From positions 1-5,702 of the forward strand of contig CANQBT010000120.1 of assembly GCA_947589405.1 (NCBI GenBank): a stretch of DNA of 5,702 bases, given 5' to 3'. Below the pieces are notes generated by a model that saw nothing but the letters and a program-made list of their open reading frames with translations, was not told where the DNA came from and ran no database searches. How positions within the stretch are numbered: position 1 is the stretch's first letter; each line of letters starts with the position of its first letter. The translations under genes and the position numbers were made by a program. The DNA comes from an uncultured Clostridia bacterium. GTDB lineage: Bacteria > Bacillota > Clostridia > Lachnospirales > CAG-274. Shown here piece after piece: positions 1-5,702 of this stretch.

Positions 1-1
1 C

Positions 2-610
2 AACATATTTACAACAGGGCAAAAGCTACAGGGAAAATTGCCCTATAATCTTGTGACAGACGGCTGTATTTATATTTCAGCCAACATAAAAGAACCGGGA
101 GTCATAATGATGCATGGCAGTATATTCATAGTCGTATTCGGCGTAAGGAACAAGGAGGAGTATACGCCGCTTCTTGAGCAGGTGGAAAGGGACCTTGCAG
201 AAAGCGGTATAGACGCTGTGCTTTCTCACAATATACAAAGGGACGCCCTTAAAAAATTTTCATATGTTTCCCCTATGGCTGCCTGCGGTCTGTATTTTGA
301 CGCAGAGGCGGACAGATTCCAGAAGGAGGGCAGGGAAAGACAGATGTTTGCACAGCTTATAGGCGAGATAACCAATATTGCCAAGAATATGGGCTTTCCC
401 TTTGATGAGGATATGGTAAAGACAAATATGGCAATACTGGATACTCTTGCACCTACGGCATCTACTTCTATGCAAAGGGATATAGAAAAGGGGAGCAGAT
501 CCGAAATTGACGGTCTTGTGTATGAGGTAGTGCGCTTAGGCGACATATACGGCACAGATGTATCAGGGTACAGAGCGGTAAGTGATAAATTCAGAAATAT
601 ATATAAATAG
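2..610 (+). CDS. Ketopantoate reductase (PanE/ApbA)-family oxidoreductase, 5'-truncated by the window edge
   Basis: This frame is open from the first bases of the window, so the gene starts upstream; about 202 residues are visible against roughly 300 for the family. The missing part would be the N-terminal Rossmann domain with the GxGxxG NADPH loop. What remains is the end of that domain and the helical C-terminal domain. Family members reduce 2-dehydropantoate to pantoate with NADPH in the cytoplasm (pantothenate and CoA synthesis), but the family also contains other 2-oxoacid reductases. Visible family features are the lysine in ALKKF (codon at 254, aligning with E. coli Lys176) and the block SMQRDIEKGSRSEIDGL, where Ser (467) and Glu (503) are 12 residues apart, as are Ser244 and Glu256 of E. 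coli PanE. The Asn expected just after the lysine (KLxxN) is not seen; the sequence reads KFSYVSP. Substrate is therefore uncertain. The gene lies 14 nt upstream of the pectate lyase gene, probably in the same operon. Confidence 0.82.
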   Translation, partial: NIFTTGQKLQGKLPYNLVTDGCIYISANIKEPGVIMMHGSIFIVVFGVRNKEEYTPLLEQVERDLAESGIDAVLSHNIQRDALKKFSYVSPMAACGLYFDAEADRFQKEGRERQMFAQLIGEITNIAKNMGFPFDEDMVKTNMAILDTLAPTASTSMQRDIEKGSRSEIDGLVYEVVRLGDIYGTDVSGYRAVSDKFRNIYK

Positions 611-624
611 AAAGGAGAATTTTT

Positions 625-3015
625 ATGAGGTCAAAAAAGGTATTTAAAGTCATTACGGCTGTAATGCTTTCATTGAGCACAGCTGTGTGCTCTATAGGCG
701 TTATGGCTGAGGAAACAAGGCTTCCTGCTTTTCCCGGCGCAGAAGGCGGCGGCAAGTATACCACAGGCGGACGAGGAGGAGAAATTTATATTGTAAACAC
801 TCTGGAGGACTATGATCCCGATACTGAGGAGCCTATAAAAGGCTCATTCAGAGATGCCGTAAGCGGTGACAACAGAATTATAGTCTTTGATGTATCGGGT
901 GTTATAAATTTAAAGGATTCCCTTCTTATAACGGACAGGAAGAACCTGACAATAGCAGGTCAGACTGCACCGGGTGATGGTATTACGATACATGGCTTTG
1001 AAACAAATGTAAGCCGTTCTGAAAATGTAATAATGCGTTATCTCCGTTTCAGACCGGGTTCAGACAATGTACATAAGGGCGACTCAATGGACGCTATATG
1101 GGGCAGGAGTATGAAGGATATGATAGTGGACCATCTTTCAACTTCTTGGTCAACGGACGAAACAATGTCACTTTACAGGGCTGAGAATTTTACGGCTCAA
1201 TGGTGTATAATAGCGGAAAGCCTTGCAATGAGCGGTCATACAAAGGGCAGACACGGCTACGGAGCCATATGGGGCGGCACAAACGCCACCTATCACCATA
1301 ATCTTATAGCCCACCATACATCAAGAAATCCACGCTTTGGCGGAGGTACTGTTGAAGCTGATGACAACGACCATATTGCCAATTTTGATGTAAGGAACAA
1401 TGTGCTCTATGACTGGGGCTTTAACTGCGCCTATGGCGGCGGAAGAGCCAAGCTCAACTATGTGTTCAACTATGTCGTACCGGGTCCGGGCACAAGGGAC
1501 AGCGTTAGAAACAGACTTATTGACTGCGGTGAAAAGAATAAGCCCGGCTGGTTCTATGTAAACGGCAACTTTATGGAGGGCAATGAAGAGGTAAGCAACG
1601 ACAACAGCAAGGGAATATATATATCCTCCGATTCAGCGCCTTTCACAACTATAGTTGACAAGGAATTTGAAATGGAGGGTACTAAGCCCGAAGATCTCCA
1701 TACGGACACACCTCAACAGGCCTATGAAGAGGTACTTGCAAAAGCAGGCGCTACCTATCCTAAGAGAGATGCTCTTGACGCAAGGATAATAGACGAGGTG
1801 GAAAACAGAACGGGACGCTTTGCCAATGTACACGAAGAGGTAGGAGGACTGCCCTATACAGAGGAAATACACAGAGGTGCCGACTTTGACAAGGATCATG
1901 ACGGTATAGCCGACGAATGGGAAATAAATAACGGCTTAGACCCAAATAACGGCAAGGATAGTGTGCTTATAGCAGAAAACGGCTATGCCAATGTAGAAAA
2001 TTACTTTAACTCACTTGTGGATATGGACTATTCTCCCGACAACCCTCAGGTCAGAATAACATCTCCTTCCAATAATGGGATATTTGAAAAGGGAGAAAGG
2101 GTGCAGATAGCGACTGAATACAGTACGACTGTATGCAAGCTGGAGCTTTTCAATGGCGATGAGATCATTGATACTATAGAAGTAACTCCCGAAATGTCAG
2201 GAACTGCCTTATTTACAATAGACGACCTTGCAGACGGCACATATTATATTTCCGTTAAGGCAACGGATTCAAAGGGCTTACAGACACAGTCTACAGCTGC
2301 GGTTATCCATGTCAATGAAAAAACCTCTCTCGGTTCATGGAAGTCAGCGGATATAGGTGAGCCAAATATCAATGGAAGCGCTGCCCTAAAGGGAAATACA
2401 ATGAGATTGAAGGGTGCGGGAAAGCTTCAGGGAAATAGCGACACAGCCCACTTTGCCTATATGGTAATGGAAGGAAATACAGAAATAATTGCAAAAATAG
2501 ACGATATGACAGCCGTTGACAATCATGCCTTTGCAGGACTTATGATAAGGGAAAGTCTTTCACCCGATGCAAAGACCGTTGCGGCAGGGCTTTCTCATAC
2601 AAAGCCCTACGAATGGAAGGAAACGGACCCCGAAACGGGAAAAAGCACTACATACTACAGAAATGCTTTCAGCGCCTATATGTGCGGCAGAAGAGAAACA
2701 GGAGGAGAATTTGACCAACTCAGCGAAAATCTGGATTCTCCCGAAGCTGCTGCAAAGTCGGGAGTACAGCTTAAAAACGATATAGCCTTCAAGAACTATA
2801 GTGAGTTTTTGGGCTATTATATAAAGCTGACCAGGATAGGCAATCGCTTTGTTTCATACATTTCTCCCGATGGTAAGGACTGGACAAAGCTTGGAGAAAT
2901 GAATGTGTTAATGTCCAACAAGGTATATGTTGGACTTGCAGCTGACGGAAACAAGGTAGACAACCATATTGACAATCTGAACACGGTGGATTTTTCGCAT
3001 ATTGCTGTAAGGTAG
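625..3015 (+). CDS. Secreted multidomain pectate lyase, polysaccharide lyase family 1 type
   Basis: This 796-residue extracellular enzyme is predicted to cleave polygalacturonate (pectate) by Ca-dependent beta-elimination. Residues 1-28 form a signal peptide (MRSKK positive end, hydrophobic stretch, VMA then EE). The catalytic parallel beta-helix covers about 33-415. It opens with LPAFPGAEGGG and carries NVIMRYLRFRPG (134-145), a putative Ca-site region VDHLSTSWSTDE (168-179), and HTSRNPRFGGG (231-241), whose Arg residues include the likely catalytic base. A DFDKDHDGIADEWE segment (420-433) resembles a single Ca-binding loop and is common at the end of these lyase domains. An Ig-like module follows at about 474-565. 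A concanavalin/laminin-G-like module ends the protein (about 568-796; YISPDGKDWTKLG and VYVGLA, similar to DUF1349-type domains). No LPXTG, SLH, dockerin or terminal membrane segment is visible, so release from the cell or sugar-mediated attachment is inferred. AAAGGAG lies 7 nt before the ATG. xylB follows after 9 nt. Confidence 0.92.
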   Translation: MRSKKVFKVITAVMLSLSTAVCSIGVMAEETRLPAFPGAEGGGKYTTGGRGGEIYIVNTLEDYDPDTEEPIKGSFRDAVSGDNRIIVFDVSGVINLKDSLLITDRKNLTIAGQTAPGDGITIHGFETNVSRSENVIMRYLRFRPGSDNVHKGDSMDAIWGRSMKDMIVDHLSTSWSTDETMSLYRAENFTAQWCIIAESLAMSGHTKGRHGYGAIWGGTNATYHHNLIAHHTSRNPRFGGGTVEADDNDHIANFDVRNNVLYDWGFNCAYGGGRAKLNYVFNYVVPGPGTRDSVRNRLIDCGEKNKPGWFYVNGNFMEGNEEVSNDNSKGIYISSDSAPFTTIVDKEFEMEGTKPEDLHTDTPQQAYEEVLAKAGATYPKRDALDARIIDEVENRTGRFANVHEEVGGLPYTEEIHRGADFDKDHDGIADEWEINNGLDPNNGKDSVLIAENGYANVENYFNSLVDMDYSPDNPQVRITSPSNNGIFEKGERVQIATEYSTTVCKLELFNGDEIIDTIEVTPEMSGTALFTIDDLADGTYYISVKATDSKGLQTQSTAAVIHVNEKTSLGSWKSADIGEPNINGSAALKGNTMRLKGAGKLQGNSDTAHFAYMVMEGNTEIIAKIDDMTAVDNHAFAGLMIRESLSPDAKTVAAGLSHTKPYEWKETDPETGKSTTYYRNAFSAYMCGRRETGGEFDQLSENLDSPEAAAKSGVQLKNDIAFKNYSEFLGYYIKLTRIGNRFVSYISPDGKDWTKLGEMNVLMSNKVYVGLAADGNKVDNHIDNLNTVDFSHIAVR

Positions 3016-3024
3016 GGTGAGCAT

Positions 3025-4554
3025 ATGAAGTATTTAATAGGAATAGACATAGGCACTTCTGCCACAAAGACTGTACTCTTTGATGAAAAATGCAATGTAA
3101 TAGCTTCCGCTTCTCAGGAATATCCTCTGTATCAGCCTCATAACGGTTGGGCAGAGCAGGAGCCTGAGGACTGGTATAATGCTGTTGTATATACGCTAAA
3201 GGCTGTTGTTGATAAAAGCAGAGTAAACAGCGAGGATATATTGGGTATAGGTCTTTCCGGGCAGATGCATGGTCTTGTAATGCTTGATGAAAATAATGAG
3301 GTCATACGTCCCTCTATCATATGGTGCGATCAGCGAACGGCTAAGGAATGCAATGATATAACAGAGCTTGTGGGTGCTGACAGACTTATTGAAATAACTG
3401 CCAATCCCGCTCTTACAGGCTTTACGGCTTCCAAAATACTGTGGGTGCGCAATAACGAGCCTGAAAACTATGCAAAATGCAGACATATACTTTTGCCTAA
3501 GGACTATATACGCTTTAAGCTGACAGGAGAATATGCCACAGACGTTTCAGATGCAAGCGGTATGCAGCTTTTAGATGTGCCGAACAGATGCTGGTCTGAT
3601 GAAATACTGGAAAAGCTTGGTATAGATAAAGCATATTTAGGCAGGTTATACGAATCTCCCGAGATCACAGGCTATATTACAAAGGAAATTGCAGAACTGA
3701 CAGGGCTTTCTTGTAAGACTGCCGTTGTAGCGGGAGCAGGAGATAATGCCGCTGCCGCTATAGGCACAGGCATAGTCAGCGACGGAAAGGCATTTACCAC
3801 TATAGGCACATCAGGTGTGGTATATGCTCATACATCACAGCCTTCTATAGATAAAAAGGGAAGGGTTCATACCTTCTGCTGTGCTGTTCCGGGCTGCTGG
3901 CACGTTATGGGAGTTACACAGGCGGCAGGTCTTTCCCTTAAATGGTTTAAGGACAATTTCTGTCAGGATTATATTGAAAGGGCGGAAAAGCTTGGCTGTG
4001 ATGTGTACAGCCTTATAAATAAGGATATAGATGATATACCGACAGGAAGCGGCAGACTTATATATCTTCCTTATCTTATGGGCGAGAGGACTCCGCATCT
4101 TGATGCAGACTGTCGAGGCGTGTTCTTCGGACTTTCCGGAATACATACAAAGGCTCATCTTCTGAGAGCGGTAATGGAAGGCGTATCATTTTCTCTTACC
4201 GACTGTAAGGACATACTTACCGAAATGGGCGCAGATATAAATGAAATGATGGTATGCGGAGGAGGGGGCAATAGCCCTGTATGGCGGCAGATGCTTGCCG
4301 ATATGTACAACTGCAATGTAAAGACTATCGATTCAAAGGAAGGACCTGCTCTGGGTGTTGCAATACTGGCAGGTGTAGGCACAGGCTTGTATGAAAGTGT
4401 TGAGTCAGCCTGCGCAAGCTTTATACATGAAAAGGCGATTTCTGTTCCCAATAGGGAAAATAACAGTAAATACAATGATATACATAAGCTCTACAAGAGG
4501 CTGTACACCTCATTAAAAGAGGATTATAAGGCTCTTGCGGAACTTGAATTGTAA
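3025..4554 (+). CDS. xylB: Xylulokinase (FGGY carbohydrate kinase)
   Basis: This cytoplasmic kinase phosphorylates D-xylulose to D-xylulose 5-phosphate with ATP, feeding the pentose phosphate pathway. The 509 residues cover a full FGGY protein (E. coli XylB has 484). The N-terminal domain starts with the phosphate-binding motif GIDIGTSATK (6-15, Asp8). SGQMHGLV (78-85) is the xylulokinase signature; Met-His contacts the sugar in E. coli XylB. IIWCDQRT (98-105) is also typical. In the C-terminal domain, GAGDNAAAA (237-245) carries the catalytic base Asp240, the equivalent of E. coli Asp233. TIGTSGVV (259-266), GERTPH (353-358) and GGGGNSPVWRQMLAD (412-426) complete the ATP-binding part. No frameshift or missing key residue is seen. 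The start ATG has an AGGGTGAG ribosome site overlapping the pectate lyase stop codon, which supports co-transcription and perhaps translational coupling. No xylose isomerase or transporter is in the window, so the xylulose source is inferred. Confidence 0.95.
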   Translation: MKYLIGIDIGTSATKTVLFDEKCNVIASASQEYPLYQPHNGWAEQEPEDWYNAVVYTLKAVVDKSRVNSEDILGIGLSGQMHGLVMLDENNEVIRPSIIWCDQRTAKECNDITELVGADRLIEITANPALTGFTASKILWVRNNEPENYAKCRHILLPKDYIRFKLTGEYATDVSDASGMQLLDVPNRCWSDEILEKLGIDKAYLGRLYESPEITGYITKEIAELTGLSCKTAVVAGAGDNAAAAIGTGIVSDGKAFTTIGTSGVVYAHTSQPSIDKKGRVHTFCCAVPGCWHVMGVTQAAGLSLKWFKDNFCQDYIERAEKLGCDVYSLINKDIDDIPTGSGRLIYLPYLMGERTPHLDADCRGVFFGLSGIHTKAHLLRAVMEGVSFSLTDCKDILTEMGADINEMMVCGGGGNSPVWRQMLADMYNCNVKTIDSKEGPALGVAILAGVGTGLYESVESACASFIHEKAISVPNRENNSKYNDIHKLYKRLYTSLKEDYKALAELEL

Positions 4555-4563
4555 AAATTAACC

Positions 4564-4603
4564 AAAAGCTGTACAGAAAAAATATTTTTTTTGTGCAGCT
4601 TTT
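4564..4603 (+). terminator. Long A/T-rich hairpin, probable operon terminator after xylB
   Basis: The arms 4564-4582 and 4585-4603 pair over up to 19 bp with two G-T wobbles. The base is AAAAGCTG/CAGCTTTT and the inner part is an A6 run against T8. The hairpin begins 9 nt after the xylB stop and ends just before the next promoter, where a terminator belongs. The downstream T run is short (TTTT then GTATTG), and A's flank the 5' side, so it may work in both directions. Confidence 0.72.
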
Positions 4604-4606
4604 GTA

Positions 4607-4640
4607 TTGAAATTGGTAAAAATAAGTGATATAGTATAGG
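4607..4640 (+). promoter_or_regulatory. Sigma-A-type promoter for the riboswitch-controlled gene
   Basis: TTGAAA (-35, 4607-4612) is separated by exactly 17 nt from TATAGT (-10, 4630-4635). A TGA just before the -10 provides an extended -10 TGN. The predicted transcript start is near 4642, leaving a leader of about 270 nt before the ATG at 4913, long enough to hold the riboswitch and its terminator. TATAGG at 4635-4640 is a weaker alternative -10. Confidence 0.75.
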
Positions 4641-4656
4641 TGTATCAAGAGATACA
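4641..4656 (+). other. Hairpin at the predicted 5' end of the leader RNA
   Basis: TGTATC and GATACA form a perfect 6-bp stem around an AAGA loop. It coincides with the predicted transcription start, so the mRNA would begin with a structured end. Protection from 5'-end decay is an inference; the stem is short and A/T-rich. Confidence 0.4.
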
Positions 4657-4673
4657 GCAAAATGATATGCCAC

Positions 4674-4702
4674 TATTTATTGGCTTTTTAACCAACTAAA
4701 TA
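4674..4702 (+). other. Bulged hairpin directly before the riboswitch aptamer
   Basis: TATTTATTGG (4674-4683) pairs with CCAA-C-TAAATA (4692-4702) over 10 bp with one bulged C at 4696 and an 8-nt loop. It ends two bases before the aptamer P1 stem and is not part of the known aptamer fold. It may simply insulate the aptamer from upstream RNA. Confidence 0.45.
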
Positions 4703-4704
4703 AT

Positions 4705-4779
4705 GGGCAAACTTATCGAAAGGTAAGGACGCAAAGCCAAGGGTCTAAAGCTCTTAGGAGCAATGACAGCCGGTTGCCT
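4705..4779 (+). promoter_or_regulatory. Cyclic-di-GMP class I riboswitch aptamer (GEMM-I)
   Basis: The sequence matches the GEMM-I architecture closely. P1 closes as GGGCAA (4705-4710) with TTGCCT (4774-4779). A stem CTTATC/GGTAAG (4712-4717 and 4722-4727) is capped by a GAAA tetraloop (4718-4721). The invariant GGACGCAAAGCC block lies at 4727-4738; its A4733 corresponds to the ligand-stacking A47 of the Vibrio Vc2 aptamer, and G4706 probably to G20. GGGTCTAA (4741-4748) with ATGACAGCCGG (4763-4773) provides the second helix and a receptor-like element for the tetraloop. A small hairpin GCTC-TTAG-GAGC (4750-4761) tips that helix. The RNA senses the second messenger c-di-GMP and sits in the leader of the transglutaminase-like gene. 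The identification rests on motif recognition, not on a covariance-model search. Confidence 0.95.
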
Positions 4780-4794
4780 GTTCAGTATGAACAG
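4778..4794 (+). other. Small linker hairpin after the aptamer
   Basis: CTGTTCA (4778-4784) and TGAACAG (4788-4794) form a perfect 7-bp stem with a GTA loop. Its first two bases overlap the 3' strand of P1, so the outermost pairs compete with the aptamer closing stem. It is part of the expression platform or a spacer. Confidence 0.5.
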
Positions 4795-4796
4795 TA

Positions 4797-4842
4797 GTCT
4801 TATAGGCGCAGTCTATGGAGATTGCATATAAGTTTATAAGAC
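4797..4842 (+). other. Long-loop linker stem before the terminator
   Basis: GTCTTATA (4797-4804) is exactly complementary to TATAAGAC (4835-4842), extended by two G-T pairs and a C-G pair to about 11 bp, around a loop of roughly 24 nt. It ends 5 nt before the terminator stem. It could be an accessory helix of the switch; no named motif is recognised. Confidence 0.45.
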
Positions 4843-4847
4843 GTTTG

Positions 4848-4877
4848 CGTTGCCATTCATATCGGGCAACGTTTTTT
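4848..4877 (+). terminator. Intrinsic terminator of the c-di-GMP riboswitch expression platform
   Basis: CGTTGCC (4848-4854) pairs with GGCAACG (4865-4871) around a 10-nt loop and is followed directly by six T's (4872-4877), a textbook intrinsic terminator. It lies between the aptamer and the ribosome binding site, so it would stop transcription before the downstream gene. Its arms repeat the words GTTGCC and GGGCAA of the aptamer P1 stem, suggesting competition between P1 strands and terminator strands. Confidence 0.9.
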
Positions 4878-4899
4878 AGTTTAAAGCGAAAAAATCAAT

Positions 4900-4907
4900 G
4901 GAGGTGG
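4900..4907 (+). promoter_or_regulatory. Strong ribosome binding site that decides the transglutaminase start
   Basis: GGAGGTGG sits 8 nt (counted from GGAGG) before the ATG at 4913. An in-frame ATG at 4898 overlaps this site and so cannot be served by it. The start at 4913 also gives a clean signal peptide (MKKLVLV). Confidence 0.88.
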
Positions 4908-4912
4908 CATTT

Positions 4913-5668
4913 ATGAAGAAATTAGTTCTCGTATGCACAACAATCGCAACAATGGCATTAGCTGCAGCCACAGTAAACGCAGCAGATTTAAGAAGCGCTA
5001 TATCAGCAGGCGTAGACGCTTGTGAAACAGCTATCGATATTTCAGCTCTTAACGTAACAGCTGATGAGGCAATGAATGCTTATTTCGAACTTATGAACAC
5101 AGATCCCGATTTCTTCTGTGTAGATGAAAGCGTAAGCGTAACAACTAAGGGTACTCAGGCAGTATCTCTTAATGTAACATATGACGGAACAAAGAGCGAC
5201 ATCGAAAGACGTCGTGCAGAAATGGACGCAGCAGTTGCAAGGATCGCAGCTGAGGCAGCAAATGCAGGTTCAAACCTTGACAAGGCAAAGGCAGTACACG
5301 ATTATCTTATCAACTCAACAGAATATGATCATTCATTTGCAATGAACACAAGCTATGACCTTCTTGTAAACGGCAAGGGCGTATGCGGCGGATATTCTTT
5401 AGGCTATAAGATGATAATGGATAAGCTTGGTATTCCTTGCGAGCTTGTAACAAGCGCAGCAATGAATCATCAATGGAATGCAGTACAGATCGACGGCACA
5501 TGGTACAATGTTGATGTAACATGGGATGAAAATTATACAGAGAGCATGGACACATTAAGCTATGACAACTTCTTAAAGAGCGACTCTTTCTTCAACCTTA
5601 TGGGACACAACGGCGGCGCAGCAGCTGTACAGTGCACAGACAGCAAGTACGACATGGGTATTGCTTAA
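4913..5668 (+). CDS. Secreted transglutaminase-like cysteine enzyme under c-di-GMP riboswitch control
   Basis: The 251-residue product begins with a signal peptide (MKKLVLV, hydrophobic core, likely cleavage after VNA at 23). An N-terminal region (about 24-120) includes the phrase DEAMNAYFELMNTDPDFFCV, followed by an acidic, Ala-rich helical stretch (about 94-118). The transglutaminase-like fold (PF01841 type) follows. KAVHDYLINSTEYD (126-139) leads to GKGVCGGYS with nucleophile Cys158; His186 lies in MNHQWNAV and Asp201 in YNVDVTWDEN, completing the Cys-His-Asp triad. Members act as protein cross-linkers, deamidases or peptidases, and the substrate cannot be told from sequence. No membrane anchor, sortase signal or cell-wall-binding repeat is seen, so it is probably released outside the cell. 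Isoleucine codons favour ATC (6 of 11), unlike the ATA-rich upstream genes, suggesting high expression. It has its own promoter and riboswitch, separate from the pectin operon, and appears monocistronic as far as the window shows. Confidence 0.9.
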   Translation: MKKLVLVCTTIATMALAAATVNAADLRSAISAGVDACETAIDISALNVTADEAMNAYFELMNTDPDFFCVDESVSVTTKGTQAVSLNVTYDGTKSDIERRRAEMDAAVARIAAEAANAGSNLDKAKAVHDYLINSTEYDHSFAMNTSYDLLVNGKGVCGGYSLGYKMIMDKLGIPCELVTSAAMNHQWNAVQIDGTWYNVDVTWDENYTESMDTLSYDNFLKSDSFFNLMGHNGGAAAVQCTDSKYDMGIA

Positions 5669-5702
5669 TTATATAAGAAAATAAGATATTAACATATAAA
5701 CA

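Noticed and set aside
38..610. TTG at 38 as the true start of the reductase gene
   Set aside because: The frame stays open to the window edge, there is no ribosome site before this TTG, and the family's NADPH-binding N-terminal domain would be missing.
1884..1923. DxDxDG loop in the pectate lyase read as a dockerin
   Set aside because: Only a single loop is present, without the duplicated 22-residue repeats of dockerins; such loops are common at the end of these lyase domains.
2789..3095. Minus-strand open frames over the pectate lyase/xylB junction and elsewhere
   Set aside because: They lie opposite well-supported genes, lack ribosome sites and show no recognisable protein family.
4564..4603. 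Long inverted repeat as a transposon or attachment-site remnant
   Set aside because: It has terminator-like placement between a stop codon and a new promoter, with no direct repeats or mobile gene nearby.
4662..4691. Nine-residue open frame (ATG to TAA) in the riboswitch leader as a leader peptide
   Set aside because: No ribosome binding site precedes it, and it lies largely inside the hairpin before the aptamer; nothing suggests translation.
4898..5668. Upstream ATG at 4898 as start of the transglutaminase-like gene
   Set aside because: It overlaps the GGAGGTGG ribosome site and would add five residues (MEVAF) before an otherwise standard MKK signal peptide.

Overview
The window looks like part of a low-GC Gram-positive (Clostridia-type) chromosome, most likely from a plant-polysaccharide-degrading gut anaerobe. 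The grounds are strong purine-rich ribosome binding sites, heavy use of ATA and AGA/AGG codons in the first three genes, Gram-positive-style signal peptides, a class I cyclic-di-GMP riboswitch and a secreted pectate lyase. Genus cannot be fixed from the sequence; pectinolytic members of Oscillospirales/Lachnospirales or Monoglobus-like bacteria are plausible.

Region 1 (2-4554) reads as one plus-strand operon. It holds the C-terminal two thirds of a ketopantoate-reductase-family enzyme (5' end outside the window), a 796-residue secreted pectate lyase of the PL1 type with two C-terminal accessory domains, and a complete xylulokinase (xylB). The gaps are 14 and 9 nt, with no internal terminator seen. 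A long A/T-rich hairpin at 4564-4603 closes the operon. The likely logic is pectin breakdown outside the cell plus entry of a released pentose (xylulose) into the pentose phosphate pathway. The role of the reductase is unclear.

Region 2 (4604-4912) is a regulatory leader with no protein gene. It holds a near-consensus extended -10 promoter, two leader hairpins, a class I c-di-GMP riboswitch aptamer (4705-4779), two linker hairpins and a GC-rich intrinsic terminator ending in six T's (4848-4877). The terminator stem reuses the same words as the aptamer's closing P1 stem (GGGCAA and GTTGCC), so ligand-dependent switching by mutually exclusive pairing is a natural hypothesis.

Region 3 (4913-5668) is the gene controlled by this riboswitch: a small, secreted transglutaminase-like cysteine enzyme with a complete Cys-His-Asp triad. 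Its codon use differs visibly from the upstream operon, suggesting high expression. The most interesting item in the window is this pairing of a c-di-GMP riboswitch with a secreted transglutaminase-fold protein, next to a pectin-use operon. The last 34 bases hold nothing I can name.
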